A stretch of DNA of 60,648 nucleotides from the NCBI GenBank assembly GCA_026989495.1, contig JALSJE010000078.1:1-60648 (forward strand), written 5' to 3'. This document shows positions 20,024 to 29,540 of the stretch, piece by piece. Positions within the stretch are counted from its first letter, which is position 1. Each line of letters starts with the position of its first letter. Position numbers and translations under genes: made by a program. The notes below the pieces were generated by a model. It did not search any database. It saw nothing but the letters and a program-made list of their open reading frames with translations, and was not told the origin of the DNA. This DNA is from Gammaproteobacteria bacterium (GTDB lineage: Bacteria; Pseudomonadota; Gammaproteobacteria; S144-34).

Positions 20024-20296
20024 TCAGCGGACCTCGAATCCGGCGGGGCAGCCGGCGGGATCGGCGGGCTCGCAGCGCACCTGCGTGACCCGCGCCAGCG
20101 GCGGCCCTTCCCACAGCCAGGCCTCCAGCTCACGCACGGCCGCCTCCGGCCCGCAGGCCAGCACCTCCACGCTTCCGTCCGGCAGGTTGCGCGCGTAGCC
20201 GCGCAGCCCCAGCGCGAGCGCCCGCTCGCGTGTGCTGGCCCGGTAGAACACCCCCTGCACCCGGCCCGAGACCCGGCAGCGCACGCACACGCTCAC
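20024..20296 (-). CDS. acyP: Acylphosphatase
   Basis: A 90-residue enzyme that hydrolyses acyl phosphates. The substrate-binding loop GRVQGVFYRAST with its catalytic Arg and the conserved Asn in GYARNLPDGSVEV are both present. The start is GTG at 20296, overlapping the stop of the upstream fusion-protein gene as GTGA; that start gives exactly the family length. It closes a four-gene minus-strand run. A housekeeping role is more likely than a link to export. Confidence 0.93.
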   Translation of the reverse strand: MSVCVRCRVSGRVQGVFYRASTRERALALGLRGYARNLPDGSVEVLACGPEAAVRELEAWLWEGPPLARVTQVRCEPADPAGCPAGFEVR

Positions 20297-21069
20297 GGCA
20301 GTTCCACCGTCACGGGAATGCCTTCCCGGAGCGTGCCGGGACCGTCGAAGCCGAAGCGCACCCGCACACGCCAACCGCCTTCGATGCGCTCGACGGACAC
20401 GATGCGGCCGGCATGCACGCGGCCTGCGGCGTGGACCGCGGCGCGCGCGCCCGGCGCCGGCGGCACCCTCCCGTCCGGCACGATCACCACCGCGGCCATG
20501 GCGCCCGCACGGGCCAGCTCGATCACCGGCTCCACCCGCAGCTGCGCGCTCTGGGCCTGACCCGGCGCCCCCAGCACCCGCAGCACCATGGCGTCGAATG
20601 GAGCACGCAGCTCGGCATACTCGCGCTCTATCCGTGCCCGCTCCAGCGCCGCCCGAGCAGCCTGCAGATCGGACTCGGCCTTCACATAGGCAATGCGCAC
20701 CAGCTCACGGTCCCGGTCCGAGAGCACCATGCGCTCGTAGAGCTCCTGCGCGCGCTTCCATTCCCGTCGTGCCTCCTCAAAGGCCGGCTCGAGCGCGCTC
20801 ACGCGCGCGGCGCGCTCTCGCACGCGGGCATCGAAGGGGCGCGTATCCAGCCGGGCGAGCAGGGCCCCCGGTGCCACCCGCTGGCCAGGCCGCACCAGCA
20901 CCTCGGCGATCACACCGCTGACGGCGAAGCCGAGGACGACACGCTGCGCCCATTCGAGCCGCCCCTCCAGCCGGGTACCGGCCGGCGCGGGCCCCGCCGC
21001 GACCACCGCCACCGCCGCCAGCAGGAGCGCGAAGCCGCGCGACATCCGCCGCAGCATACCGCCGCTCAC
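20293..21069 (-). CDS. Short periplasmic adaptor (HlyD/membrane-fusion family) protein
   Basis: A 258-residue exported protein with the RND-type adaptor layout: signal peptide (to about 31), a first lipoyl half (GVIAEVLVRPGQRVAPGALLARLD), a predicted coiled-coil hairpin (about 85-145), a second lipoyl half and a truncated beta-barrel. It is shorter than usual adaptors (commonly 350 or more), lacking most of the membrane-proximal domain. Its ATG at 21069 overlaps the stop of the TolC-like gene. No inner-membrane pump gene is adjacent. Confidence 0.83.
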   Translation of the reverse strand: MSGGMLRRMSRGFALLLAAVAVVAAGPAPAGTRLEGRLEWAQRVVLGFAVSGVIAEVLVRPGQRVAPGALLARLDTRPFDARVRERAARVSALEPAFEEARREWKRAQELYERMVLSDRDRELVRIAYVKAESDLQAARAALERARIEREYAELRAPFDAMVLRVLGAPGQAQSAQLRVEPVIELARAGAMAAVVIVPDGRVPPAPGARAAVHAAGRVHAGRIVSVERIEGGWRVRVRFGFDGPGTLREGIPVTVELP

Positions 21070-22433
21070 GACGATTCCCTCTCCGCGCGCGGCGTCGCCG
21101 GCTCCAGGGGCCAGGGTGCCCTACCCCGCAGGCCCTGCAGCTCGGCCCATGCACGCGCCAGACCGAACTCGGCCTCGGCCAACCGCCGTTTTGCCTCAGA
21201 CCACCGCACCATGGCATCCCCCAGATCCGTCCGCACCTCCATCTGGTACAGAGCGCGAGCCCGGTCCAGGTAGAGCTCGCGGTACTCCAGCTCCACCAGC
21301 GCCTCGTCGCGACGCGCTCGCAGCGCGGCGATGCGCTCGGCCAGCTCCCAGACCCGCTCGCGCAGGCGGCTGCGCTCGAGCGCCGCCTCCGCCTCGGCCC
21401 GGCCCAGCGCCGCGGTCGCGGCGGCCACGGCGGCGCGGACCCGGCGCCCCACGAAGAGAGGCACCTCAAGCACGAGCCCGGCGCGCGCGCGGTCGCGCGA
21501 GCGGATGCGCCGCGTCGTCGCCTGCGCCTCCATCTCGGCCCGCAGCAGCGGCCGGCGGCCGGCGGCGGCCTCGGCCACCGCATGCCTCGCAGCCGCGACG
21601 GCGGCCCGGGCCGCACGCAGGCTCGGAGCGGCCTCCAGCACCTGCGCCAGCAGCGAGGCGGGCTCGGGAGGCGGACGCCTGCCGACCCCCCGCAGGCGGG
21701 GGCGGACGAGCTCGCGCGGCAGCTCGCCCGGCCGCCCCAGCCGCTCGGCGAGCCGTGCCCGCGCCACGCGCCGGCGACCGTCGCTCGCATAGCGGCGGCT
21801 GCGTGCGGCATGGTAGCGAGTCTCCCATTCGAGCAGCTCGAGGTCGGAGATCTGCCCCTGGGCATGACGGTCGCGCATCTGATCGAAGCGAACGTAGACC
21901 ACCGCCATGTCCTCGTTGTCGCGCACGTAGGCCAGGTCGGCCAGCACGGCGGCGAAGAAGGCGTCCATCACCGCGAGCGCCTGCTCCAGGCGGGCCGCAT
22001 CGAGGGCGGCGACGGCCGCCTCCGCGTCGGCGCGCGCGGCCTCGATCCGCGCCCGCCGCCGGCCGAACTCGTGCACCGGCTTGCTCATGACCAGCACGAC
22101 GCCGTGGTCGTTCGGGTCGGTCTCGAGCGCGGCCGGGTCGGCCGCCACCCACCGCAGGCGCGGCCTCAGCTCGACGTAGGCGTCGGAGCGCGCGCCCGCG
22201 AGCTCGATGCGCGCCCGCGCCTCGCGCAGCCGGGCCCGCGCCGCATGGATACTGGGGTGGGCGTCGGAGCCGAGGACCAGCGCCTGCTCGAGCGTGAGCG
22301 GATCCGGCAGCGGGGCGGGGGCTCCCGCCGCCCGCTCGGCGACGCCGCCCCACGCCGAGGCCCAGGCCAGCAGCACAGCGGCACCCGCGGCCGGCGCCCT
22401 CCCTCGCCTTCTCTGTCCCCCCCCTGCCACCAC
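21066..22433 (-). CDS. TolC-family outer membrane channel protein
   Basis: A 455-residue protein with a signal peptide and two internally similar halves rich in long amphipathic helices, each starting with an L-x-A motif (LTLEQALVLGSDAHPSI and SLLAQVLEAAPSLRAARAAV), as in TolC-type efflux channels. The start is GTG at 22433, 5 bp after the stop of the thioredoxin-like gene. It probably pairs with the short adaptor encoded next, with which it shares an ATGA overlap. Substrate unknown. Confidence 0.87.
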   Translation of the reverse strand: MVAGGGQRRRGRAPAAGAAVLLAWASAWGGVAERAAGAPAPLPDPLTLEQALVLGSDAHPSIHAARARLREARARIELAGARSDAYVELRPRLRWVAADPAALETDPNDHGVVLVMSKPVHEFGRRRARIEAARADAEAAVAALDAARLEQALAVMDAFFAAVLADLAYVRDNEDMAVVYVRFDQMRDRHAQGQISDLELLEWETRYHAARSRRYASDGRRRVARARLAERLGRPGELPRELVRPRLRGVGRRPPPEPASLLAQVLEAAPSLRAARAAVAAARHAVAEAAAGRRPLLRAEMEAQATTRRIRSRDRARAGLVLEVPLFVGRRVRAAVAAATAALGRAEAEAALERSRLRERVWELAERIAALRARRDEALVELEYRELYLDRARALYQMEVRTDLGDAMVRWSEAKRRLAEAEFGLARAWAELQGLRGRAPWPLEPATPRAERESS

Positions 22434-22438
22434 GCGCC

Positions 22439-23086
22439 TCAGCCTTCGTCCGCACCGCGCGCGCGCCGGCGCATCATGCGCTTGTAGCGGGCGAAGCTCA
22501 TGCGCTCGTAGGCGCGCTCGGCCACGTAGCGGCCCAGCAGCAGAAACTCCTCTGGCCCCGAAGTGGCGCCGGTGTAGCGCGCCACGGGCCTTCCCTCAAG
22601 ATCGACGAACAGAAACACGGGTGTCGCCCGCACCCGGTGCACACGCTCCGACCACGTCTTCATCGTCATCGCCCGCCCTCGGAAATCCGTGATCTCCATG
22701 TCGCCCTCGATGTCCACCGCGAACGCCAGGAAGCGTGCGCGGAACCAGGCCTGCACGTCGGGGCGGTTGAGGACGGTGTCCTTCATGCGGTGGCAGAAGG
22801 GGCACTCCTCCTGCTCGAAGAAGAGCAGCACGCCGAGCTTGCCCTCCTCGCGGGCGCGCTGGAGCTCCTCCTGGAAGTCGCCGAAGGTCTGCTCGAAGAA
22901 ATGGGTGTAGGGGTCGCGGGGCGTGTAGGCCTCGTCCAGGGCGGCCCAAGCCCACCCGGACAGCAGGCAGGCGAGCAGGAGCACGGCTTCGGCAAGTCGC
23001 GTGGCGTGCCCCGCCCGGCGCCCACGGCTACAATGGCCGCGCGCAGGGCCCGGCGCGGCCCGCTCCAGCCCGGGTTCGCTCCGCAT
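22439..23086 (-). CDS. Thioredoxin-like (SoxW-type) periplasmic protein
   Basis: An exported thioredoxin-fold protein of up to 215 residues. The redox motif is EECPFCHRM, preceded by KLGVLLFFEQ, and the cis-Pro loop is VRATPVFLFVD. Such proteins reduce periplasmic disulfides, for example in thiosulfate oxidation (SoxW). The start is uncertain: the ATG at 23086 gives a long basic extension before the hydrophobic signal segment, and the only in-frame alternative near the signal is a GTG that leaves almost no n-region. It is the first gene of a run with TolC-like and adaptor genes. Confidence 0.82.
   Translation of the reverse strand: MRSEPGLERAAPGPARGHCSRGRRAGHATRLAEAVLLLACLLSGWAWAALDEAYTPRDPYTHFFEQTFGDFQEELQRAREEGKLGVLLFFEQEECPFCHRMKDTVLNRPDVQAWFRARFLAFAVDIEGDMEITDFRGRAMTMKTWSERVHRVRATPVFLFVDLEGRPVARYTGATSGPEEFLLLGRYVAERAYERMSFARYKRMMRRRARGADEG
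23029..23034 (+). promoter_or_regulatory. -10 element upstream of the aspartase-like gene
   Basis: TACAAT in the context GGCTACAATGG, giving a predicted leader of about 93 nt before 23134. It lies inside the 5' part of the divergent thioredoxin-like gene, another hint that that gene may start further downstream. No clear -35. Confidence 0.4.
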
Positions 23087-23133
23087 GCCTTCATTCTGCG
23101 GGAGACTTCACGCAGCGAACAAGGGGAGCCCCC

Positions 23134-24540
23134 ATGACGGAAGAGCACCGCCCAGCCACCCGCACCGAGAAGGACAGCCTCGGCACCTTCGAGGTCCCGG
23201 CCGACGCCTGGTATGGGGTGCAGACCGCCCGCGCGGTGGACAACTTCCCCATCAGCGGCCGCCGCCCCGACCCGGACTTCGTCGCCGCCCACGTGCGCAT
23301 CAAGCGCGCCGCCGCCGTGGCCAACCGTGAGGCCGGATGGCTCGAGCCGCGGCTCGCCGACGCCATCATCGCCGCCTGCGACCGCATCCTCGCCGGCGAG
23401 CTCCTGGATCAGTTCGTGGTCGACCGCTTCCAGGCCGGCGCCGGCACCAGCCACAACATGAACACCAACGAGATCATCGCCAACCTCGCCAATGTGGCCC
23501 TCGGCGGCGAGCGGGGCGTCTACAGGCCCGTGCACCCCAACGACCACGTCAACATGGGCCAGAGCACCAACGACACCATCCCCACCGCCATCCGGCTCGC
23601 GGCGCTCGCCAAGCTGCCGCGCCTGCTCGAGGCGGTGGAGGCGATGGCGGCGGCCTTCGCCCGCATCGCCGAGGCCGAGCGCGACACGGTCAAGAGCGGC
23701 CGCACGCACCTGCAGGACGCCGTCCCGACCACCATCGGGCGGGAGTTCGGCGCCTACGCCTGGATCCTGCGGCGCGCGGCGCGGGGGCTGGCCGCCTGTC
23801 GCGAGCCGCTGTGCGAGATCGGCCTCGGGGGGAGCGCGGCCGGCACCGGGCTCAACACCGCGCCCGGCTACCGCGAGCGTGCGGCCGCGGAGCTCGCGCG
23901 GCTGACGGGCGAGCCCATCCGGCCCGCCGAGGACATGGCCGCCCAGATGCAGTCCATGCACGACATCCAGCGCCTGTCCTCGGCCATCCGCGACCTCGCC
24001 CTGGAGCTCAACCGCATCGCCAACGACATCCGCCTGCTCGCCTCCGGCCCGCGCACGGGGCTGGGCGAGATCACGCTGCCGCCGGTGCAGCCGGGCTCCT
24101 CCATCATGCCGGGCAAGGTCAACCCGGTCATGTTCGAGATGCTGAACATGGTCTGCCACCAGGTGATCGGCCAGGACGCGGCCATCGCCGGCATGACCCA
24201 GGCCGGCCAGCTCGAGCTCAACGTGATGATGCCGGCACTGGGCTCGGCGCTGTTCGACGCCATGGAATGGCTGACCGCGGCCATCCGCGCCGCCACACGC
24301 AAGAACCTGCACGGCATCCGCGTCAACCGTGAGCGCTGCCGCTGGTTCCTGCACCAGAGCGTGGGTCTCGCCACCCTCCTCAACACGCGCATCGGCTATG
24401 CGCAGGCGGCCGAGATCGCCAAGGAGTCGGAGCGCACCGGCAGGCCCGTGCGCGAGATCGTGGCCGAGCGCGGCCTCATGAGCGCCGAGGACTTCGACGC
24501 GCTGGTGCTGCGCGCGGCCCGCGACGGCGTCATCGACTGA
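23134..24540 (+). CDS. aspA: Aspartate ammonia-lyase-like enzyme (class II fumarase/aspartase superfamily)
   Basis: A 468-residue homotetrameric lyase. The superfamily signature is GSSIMPGKVNPVMFE. Regions GAGTSHNMNTNE, HPNDHVNMGQSTNDT and the N-terminal VPADAWYGVQTARAVDNF are closer to aspartase than to fumarase C, which favours aspartate = fumarate + ammonia. The C-terminal LNTRIGYAQAAEIAKES looks more fumarase-like, so FumC is the alternative. AAGGGGAG precedes the ATG. It converges on the YqhA-like gene with a hairpin between them. Confidence 0.83.
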   Translation: MTEEHRPATRTEKDSLGTFEVPADAWYGVQTARAVDNFPISGRRPDPDFVAAHVRIKRAAAVANREAGWLEPRLADAIIAACDRILAGELLDQFVVDRFQAGAGTSHNMNTNEIIANLANVALGGERGVYRPVHPNDHVNMGQSTNDTIPTAIRLAALAKLPRLLEAVEAMAAAFARIAEAERDTVKSGRTHLQDAVPTTIGREFGAYAWILRRAARGLAACREPLCEIGLGGSAAGTGLNTAPGYRERAAAELARLTGEPIRPAEDMAAQMQSMHDIQRLSSAIRDLALELNRIANDIRLLASGPRTGLGEITLPPVQPGSSIMPGKVNPVMFEMLNMVCHQVIGQDAAIAGMTQAGQLELNVMMPALGSALFDAMEWLTAAIRAATRKNLHGIRVNRERCRWFLHQSVGLATLLNTRIGYAQAAEIAKESERTGRPVREIVAERGLMSAEDFDALVLRAARDGVID

Positions 24541-24565
24541 GCGCGACCGCGTCCGCGGGACGAGA

Positions 24566-24588
24566 CGGCGGGAGGCGCCTTCCCGCCG
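24566..24588. terminator. Hairpin between convergent genes
   Basis: Perfect stem CGGCGGGA / TCCCGCCG with a 7-base loop, placed midway in the 54-bp gap between the aspartase-like and YqhA-like stop codons. It lacks a clear T-tract on either strand, so termination is plausible from position only. Confidence 0.4.
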
Positions 24589-24594
24589 CCGGCC

Positions 24595-25182
24595 TCAGGG
24601 GCGCGTTCCGCCCCCCTCCCCTTCCGCTCCGCCTCCGAGCGAGGGCTGACGGACCTTGTGCTCGGCCGCGTGCGAGAGAAAGAGCGCCAGGCCCACGAGG
24701 GCGATGCCGCCCGCGAAGTAGAGCAGGTCCAGCATCCCCCCGAACTCCATCTGCACCCCGTGCTCGAAGAAGGTCACGATGAGGATCATGAGCACGACCT
24801 TGCCCAGGCGCGCCTTCAGGTCGTCGAGGTTGCGTATCACCAGCACGCGTGAGGCGGTCTCCGAGCGCTCGGCCTCGTCGATGCGGCTGATGAAGAGCTC
24901 GTAGAGGCCGAGGGCGAAGATGAGGAGCACGGTGGCGAGCAGGTAGCCGTCCACCACCTCCACCACGTGGGTGACGGTGCTGGAGCGCAGCGCGCTGCGC
25001 GCCTCGCCTGCCAGCTCCGGCGAGGCGTAGTCGGTGAACACATGTGCGGCCATGGTGACCGCGTCCACGGTGGCCATGAAGAACATGGCCAGCGCCGAGA
25101 GCAGGCTCGCCAGCACGGCCGCGAGCACCACCAGCCGGCTGCGCCACAGGAAGGCCTCGAACAGGTGCTCGAGCGTACGCAT
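24595..25182 (-). CDS. YqhA/UPF0114-family membrane protein
   Basis: A 195-residue integral membrane protein with about four helices (about 12-34, 74-95, 118-136, 145-162). The segments FEAFLWRSRLVVL and HVVEVVDGYLLATVLLIFALGLYELFIS match the UPF0114 (YqhA) family, whose function is unknown. The ATG at 25182 has AGGGGGAG about 9 bases upstream. A Gly/Glu-rich tail ends the protein. It lies 4 bp after the BrkB-like gene, so the two are probably one transcript. Confidence 0.87.
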   Translation of the reverse strand: MRTLEHLFEAFLWRSRLVVLAAVLASLLSALAMFFMATVDAVTMAAHVFTDYASPELAGEARSALRSSTVTHVVEVVDGYLLATVLLIFALGLYELFISRIDEAERSETASRVLVIRNLDDLKARLGKVVLMILIVTFFEHGVQMEFGGMLDLLYFAGGIALVGLALFLSHAAEHKVRQPSLGGGAEGEGGGTRP

Positions 25183-25186
25183 TCGT

Positions 25187-26365
25187 TCACTCCCCCTCCT
25201 TCCGCTCCGGCGCGCAACGGTACAGCGCGGCGCCGCCCTCGGCAAGGAGGTCGCCGAGGCGGGCCAGGACGGGATCCCTGGACGCGTCCACGGACGGCAC
25301 CCCCTGACCGAGGGCCTCCAGCAGATCGGCCACGGTGGCGGCCTCGAGCGCGCGCGCCAGCACCCAGCCCCCGTCGGCGGTGCGGCGCACGAGCCCGGCG
25401 CGTTCGAGCCGCTCCAGCACCGGTGCCAGGACGCGGGGGTCTGCGAGGCCGGCGCGAGCGAGCGCCCCTAGCCCCGGCGCCTCCCCGGTGCGCTGGGCCG
25501 CGGCGAGGCGGCCAAGGACCCGCACCGCCAGATCGAGCCCCCTGCCACCACCCGCGCCGGGCGCGAGCCCCAGTGTTCGGCTCACTTCGGCGCCGTAGAG
25601 CACGATCATCCACGAGACCTGCACCCAGATGAGCAGCACCGGCAGCGCGGCGAGCGGGCCGTAGAGGGTGCGGTAGGTGTCCACGCGCGCGAGGTAGGCC
25701 CCGAAGCCGCGCCGGGCCAGCTCCAGCAGCACCGCCGCCACCAGGGCCCCCGCCAGGGCGTGGCGCAGGGGCACGGGCCGACGCGGCACCAGAGCGTAGA
25801 GCAGCAGGCAGGCACCCGCCTCGAGGACGAAGGCGAGCGCTTCCAGCAGCAGACGCTGGGGAGCGAGCGCGCCCACCGCCTGCGGCAGCCAGCGGCCCGC
25901 CTGCATGGCCAGCACCAGGGCCGTGCCGAGCAGCAGCGGGCCCAGCGTGAGCACGGTCCACCACACCGTGACCCGCCGCCAGAGGCCCGCGCGGTCGCGC
26001 ACGCCCCAGATGCGGTTCAGCGTGTCGTCCACCGCCGCCATCATGAGCAGCGCCGTGGCCACCAGCATGAGCGCGCCCACGAGGCTGAGACGGGCGGCGT
26101 TGGCCGCGAGCGCCTCCACCACGCGCGCCACGGCCGCGCCCGTCTCGGGCACGAAATGGGCGAACACGAAGGCATGGATGCGCCCGACGAGGCGCTCGAA
26201 GGAGGGGAAGGCGGCCAGCACGCCGAAGGCCACCGCCGATAGCGGCACCAGCGCGAGCAAGGTCACATAGGCGAGCCCGGTCGCACGCAGGGGGCCCTCG
26301 TCGGACACGAAGCGCCGTGCCGCCCGCCACAGCACCTCCCCCGCCGACCGCAGCCCCCCGCTCAT
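25187..26365 (-). CDS. YihY/BrkB-family inner membrane protein with extra C-terminal domain
   Basis: A 392-residue protein. The first 285 residues form the six-helix BrkB (UPF0761) membrane domain with the family motifs NRIWGVRD and YGPLAALPVLLIWVQVSW. The last 100 residues look like a small soluble helical, winged-helix-like domain (PRVLAPVLERLERAGLVRRT), as in longer YihY proteins. The family was once called RNase BN, which is now assigned elsewhere; the true function is unknown. Confidence 0.88.
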   Translation of the reverse strand: MSGGLRSAGEVLWRAARRFVSDEGPLRATGLAYVTLLALVPLSAVAFGVLAAFPSFERLVGRIHAFVFAHFVPETGAAVARVVEALAANAARLSLVGALMLVATALLMMAAVDDTLNRIWGVRDRAGLWRRVTVWWTVLTLGPLLLGTALVLAMQAGRWLPQAVGALAPQRLLLEALAFVLEAGACLLLYALVPRRPVPLRHALAGALVAAVLLELARRGFGAYLARVDTYRTLYGPLAALPVLLIWVQVSWMIVLYGAEVSRTLGLAPGAGGGRGLDLAVRVLGRLAAAQRTGEAPGLGALARAGLADPRVLAPVLERLERAGLVRRTADGGWVLARALEAATVADLLEALGQGVPSVDASRDPVLARLGDLLAEGGAALYRCAPERKEGE

Positions 26366-26383
26366 CGCCTGCCATGCCCCATG

Positions 26384-26420
26384 AAAGAAAAACGGGAGGG
26401 CCCGGCACCGGACCCTCCCG
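26384..26420 (-). terminator. Intrinsic terminator of the LysM lipoprotein gene
   Basis: On the minus strand an 8-bp GC stem CGGGAGGG / CCCTCCCG (26420-26393) is followed by TTTTTCTTT. It starts about 30 bp after the stop codon at 26450 and lies upstream of the BrkB-like gene, separating the two units. Confidence 0.8.
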
Positions 26421-26449
26421 CGCGTGTGGTACGGGCCGCCCGGCCCGGA

Positions 26450-27214
26450 TCAGCGCGCCAGGTAGGCCTTGTCGGACTCCTCGACCACCCCCAGCGCCCA
26501 GGCGCCGCGCGTCTTGGCGTGCCGCACCGCGGCCGCGACCTCGCCGGGCGAGGGGTTTGTGTCGATGGTGAAGACCTGGCCGGGATAGATCAGGTCCGCA
26601 TCGCGGATCTGGTCCGCGTTGGCCTTGTAGATGAGCGGCCACTGGTAGGGGTTGTTGTAGATCTCGGGCCTGCCGGAGATCCGCCACAGGCTGTCGCCGC
26701 GCACCACCGTGTATTCGATGGAGGCGTTGCGCAGCTCCTCGAGCAGCGCGCTGGCAAGATCATAGGCGCGCCTCCCCTCAGCGTTGCGGTAGGCCTCCTC
26801 GGCCTGGCGCAGGCGCGCCTGCTGGTCGGCATCGAGGCCCTTGCGCCCCTTGAGCTCCTCGATGAGGAACTTGGCCTCCTCCATGTAGTACTGGTTGACC
26901 GCGAGCTCCGCCTGCCCCTTGGCCTTGCGCGCGAGCTTGATGGCCTTGTCGTTGTCACCCTTCTCGGCGGCCTTCCTGGCCTTCTTCAGGAGCTTCTCCG
27001 TGTCGCGCCAGATCCAGTTCAGCGCCTTGGCCTCGCGGATGGCCGCCTCGGCCTCGGCGATGGCCTGGGTCGCGGCCGGGCTGGGGCCGGCCGGCCTGGC
27101 GGCGGCCGGCGCCGGCTCCGCCGGCTGCTCCTTCGGAGCCGTCGCGCAGCCGGCGGCCAGGGCGGTCACGGCGGTAAGCAGGACCACGGTTCTGAGTGCG
27201 GCGGTGATCTTCAT
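26450..27214 (-). CDS. Lipoprotein with DUF4398-like helical region and C-terminal LysM domain
   Basis: A 254-residue envelope protein. The signal ends in the lipobox LAAGC. A helical, Ala/Lys-rich region (about 50-150) resembles DUF4398 domains, and the C-terminus has one LysM domain (YTVVRGDSLWRISGRPEIYNNPYQWPLIY split over about 165-215), which should bind peptidoglycan. The start was set at 27214, next to the signal sequence; the frame is open upstream but that part covers the promoter. A second DUF4398-type lipoprotein is encoded immediately upstream on the same strand. Confidence 0.88.
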   Translation of the reverse strand: MKITAALRTVVLLTAVTALAAGCATAPKEQPAEPAPAAARPAGPSPAATQAIAEAEAAIREAKALNWIWRDTEKLLKKARKAAEKGDNDKAIKLARKAKGQAELAVNQYYMEEAKFLIEELKGRKGLDADQQARLRQAEEAYRNAEGRRAYDLASALLEELRNASIEYTVVRGDSLWRISGRPEIYNNPYQWPLIYKANADQIRDADLIYPGQVFTIDTNPSPGEVAAAVRHAKTRGAWALGVVEESDKAYLAR

Positions 27215-27312
27215 GGCTCGGACACTCCGGGACGGTCGTGTTGTCGTGTTCTTGTTCTGCGCGGCTGGCGCGCCGCCCATCTGCGGCCGCAGCACCCGTT
27301 CAGGTCCACAGG

Positions 27313-27342
27313 ACCGTAACACCGCATTCCTTGGGGTGTCAA
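27313..27342 (-). promoter_or_regulatory. Predicted sigma-70 promoter of the LysM lipoprotein gene
   Basis: A consensus TTGACA (27342-27337) and TACGGT (27318-27313) spaced by 18 bp on the minus strand, about 100 bp before the ATG. This is the best -35 box seen in the window. Confidence 0.65.
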
Positions 27343-27431
27343 GGGAAGGGCGACCAAAAAGCGCCTTGAATCATCGTTTTGTGGGCTGTCTCACACGGGC
27401 GGTGCGGCAACCGGCCGCCTCCGGCCGAGCG

Positions 27432-27731
27432 TCACTCGCCACCGGCGCGGCGGGCCCGCTCGCGCGCCTCGGCCGCGAGCGCCCGCGCCTCCAGCGCGAG
27501 ACGCCGCGCCTCGGCGTAGCGGCCCATCTCCAGCGCACGCTCGGCCGCGGCCAGGCGCCGACGCGCCTCGGCGTAGCGCAAGGGAGCATGCGCCGGCGCG
27601 CCGGCCGCCTCGGCCGCCTGCAGCATCTGCCGGGCGTCGCTCATCTCCTGCACGGGCACGCCGGCGCAGCCGCCCGCGCCCCCCAGCGCGATCAGGAGGA
27701 CCAGGACAAGCTGTGCCAGGGCCTTCCCCAT
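27432..27731 (-). CDS. Small DUF4398-type lipoprotein
   Basis: A 99-residue protein with a lipoprotein signal (lipobox GAGGC) and a helical domain with repeated Ala/Arg/Glu pattern (RYAEARRRLAAAERALEMGRY), the DUF4398 style. The ATG at 27731 directly precedes the hydrophobic signal. It lies 217 bp upstream of the LysM lipoprotein, which has its own promoter; the two may be cofunctional envelope proteins. Exact role unknown. Confidence 0.8.
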   Translation of the reverse strand: MGKALAQLVLVLLIALGGAGGCAGVPVQEMSDARQMLQAAEAAGAPAHAPLRYAEARRRLAAAERALEMGRYAEARRLALEARALAAEARERARRAGGE

Positions 27732-27855
27732 GCGCGGCCAAGCTTGCACCCGGGAGGGCAGGAGGTCAACGCGCCAGCCTGCGACCGTCCGGACGGTGTC
27801 TGGTAGCCTTTCAGGGCCCCGCGAACGATCGGCAGGCGGTGGAGGAGGAGACGCC

Positions 27856-29163
<1,308 letters not shown>

Positions 29164-29540
29164 GCCGCGCGCCGGGGCGGGCGTGCCCGCGCGCGGTCCA
29201 CGTCCAGGGCGCAGGCGAAGGGCGGCGGCTCGCGCAGGATGCGGGCCAGGGCGAAGGCCGCCGCGGGGCGCATGTTGACCACGACCAGCTCGACGTCCGC
29301 CAGCCGGCACAGCCGCTCCAGCCTGAGCAGCCACGCATAGTAGACCTGGTCCAGCAGGACCACGTTGCCGAGGTCGTAGATGAGCCGCAGGGCGCGCTGG
29401 GCCTGCAGCCAGGCGAGCAGGGGCTCGGCGTAGAGGTCGGGATCGGTGGGGTCGAAGCCCTCGCCGGGCTCGATGAGCACGTCGCCCCCGCCCAGGGGCG
29501 TGAGGTGCATGCCCTCGATGCGGGCCACCGCCGCCCCCGC

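Noticed and set aside
23134-24540. A firm fumarase C assignment
   Set aside because: The N-terminal and central motifs are closer to aspartase. Only the C-terminal part leans to fumarase, so FumC is kept only as the alternative.
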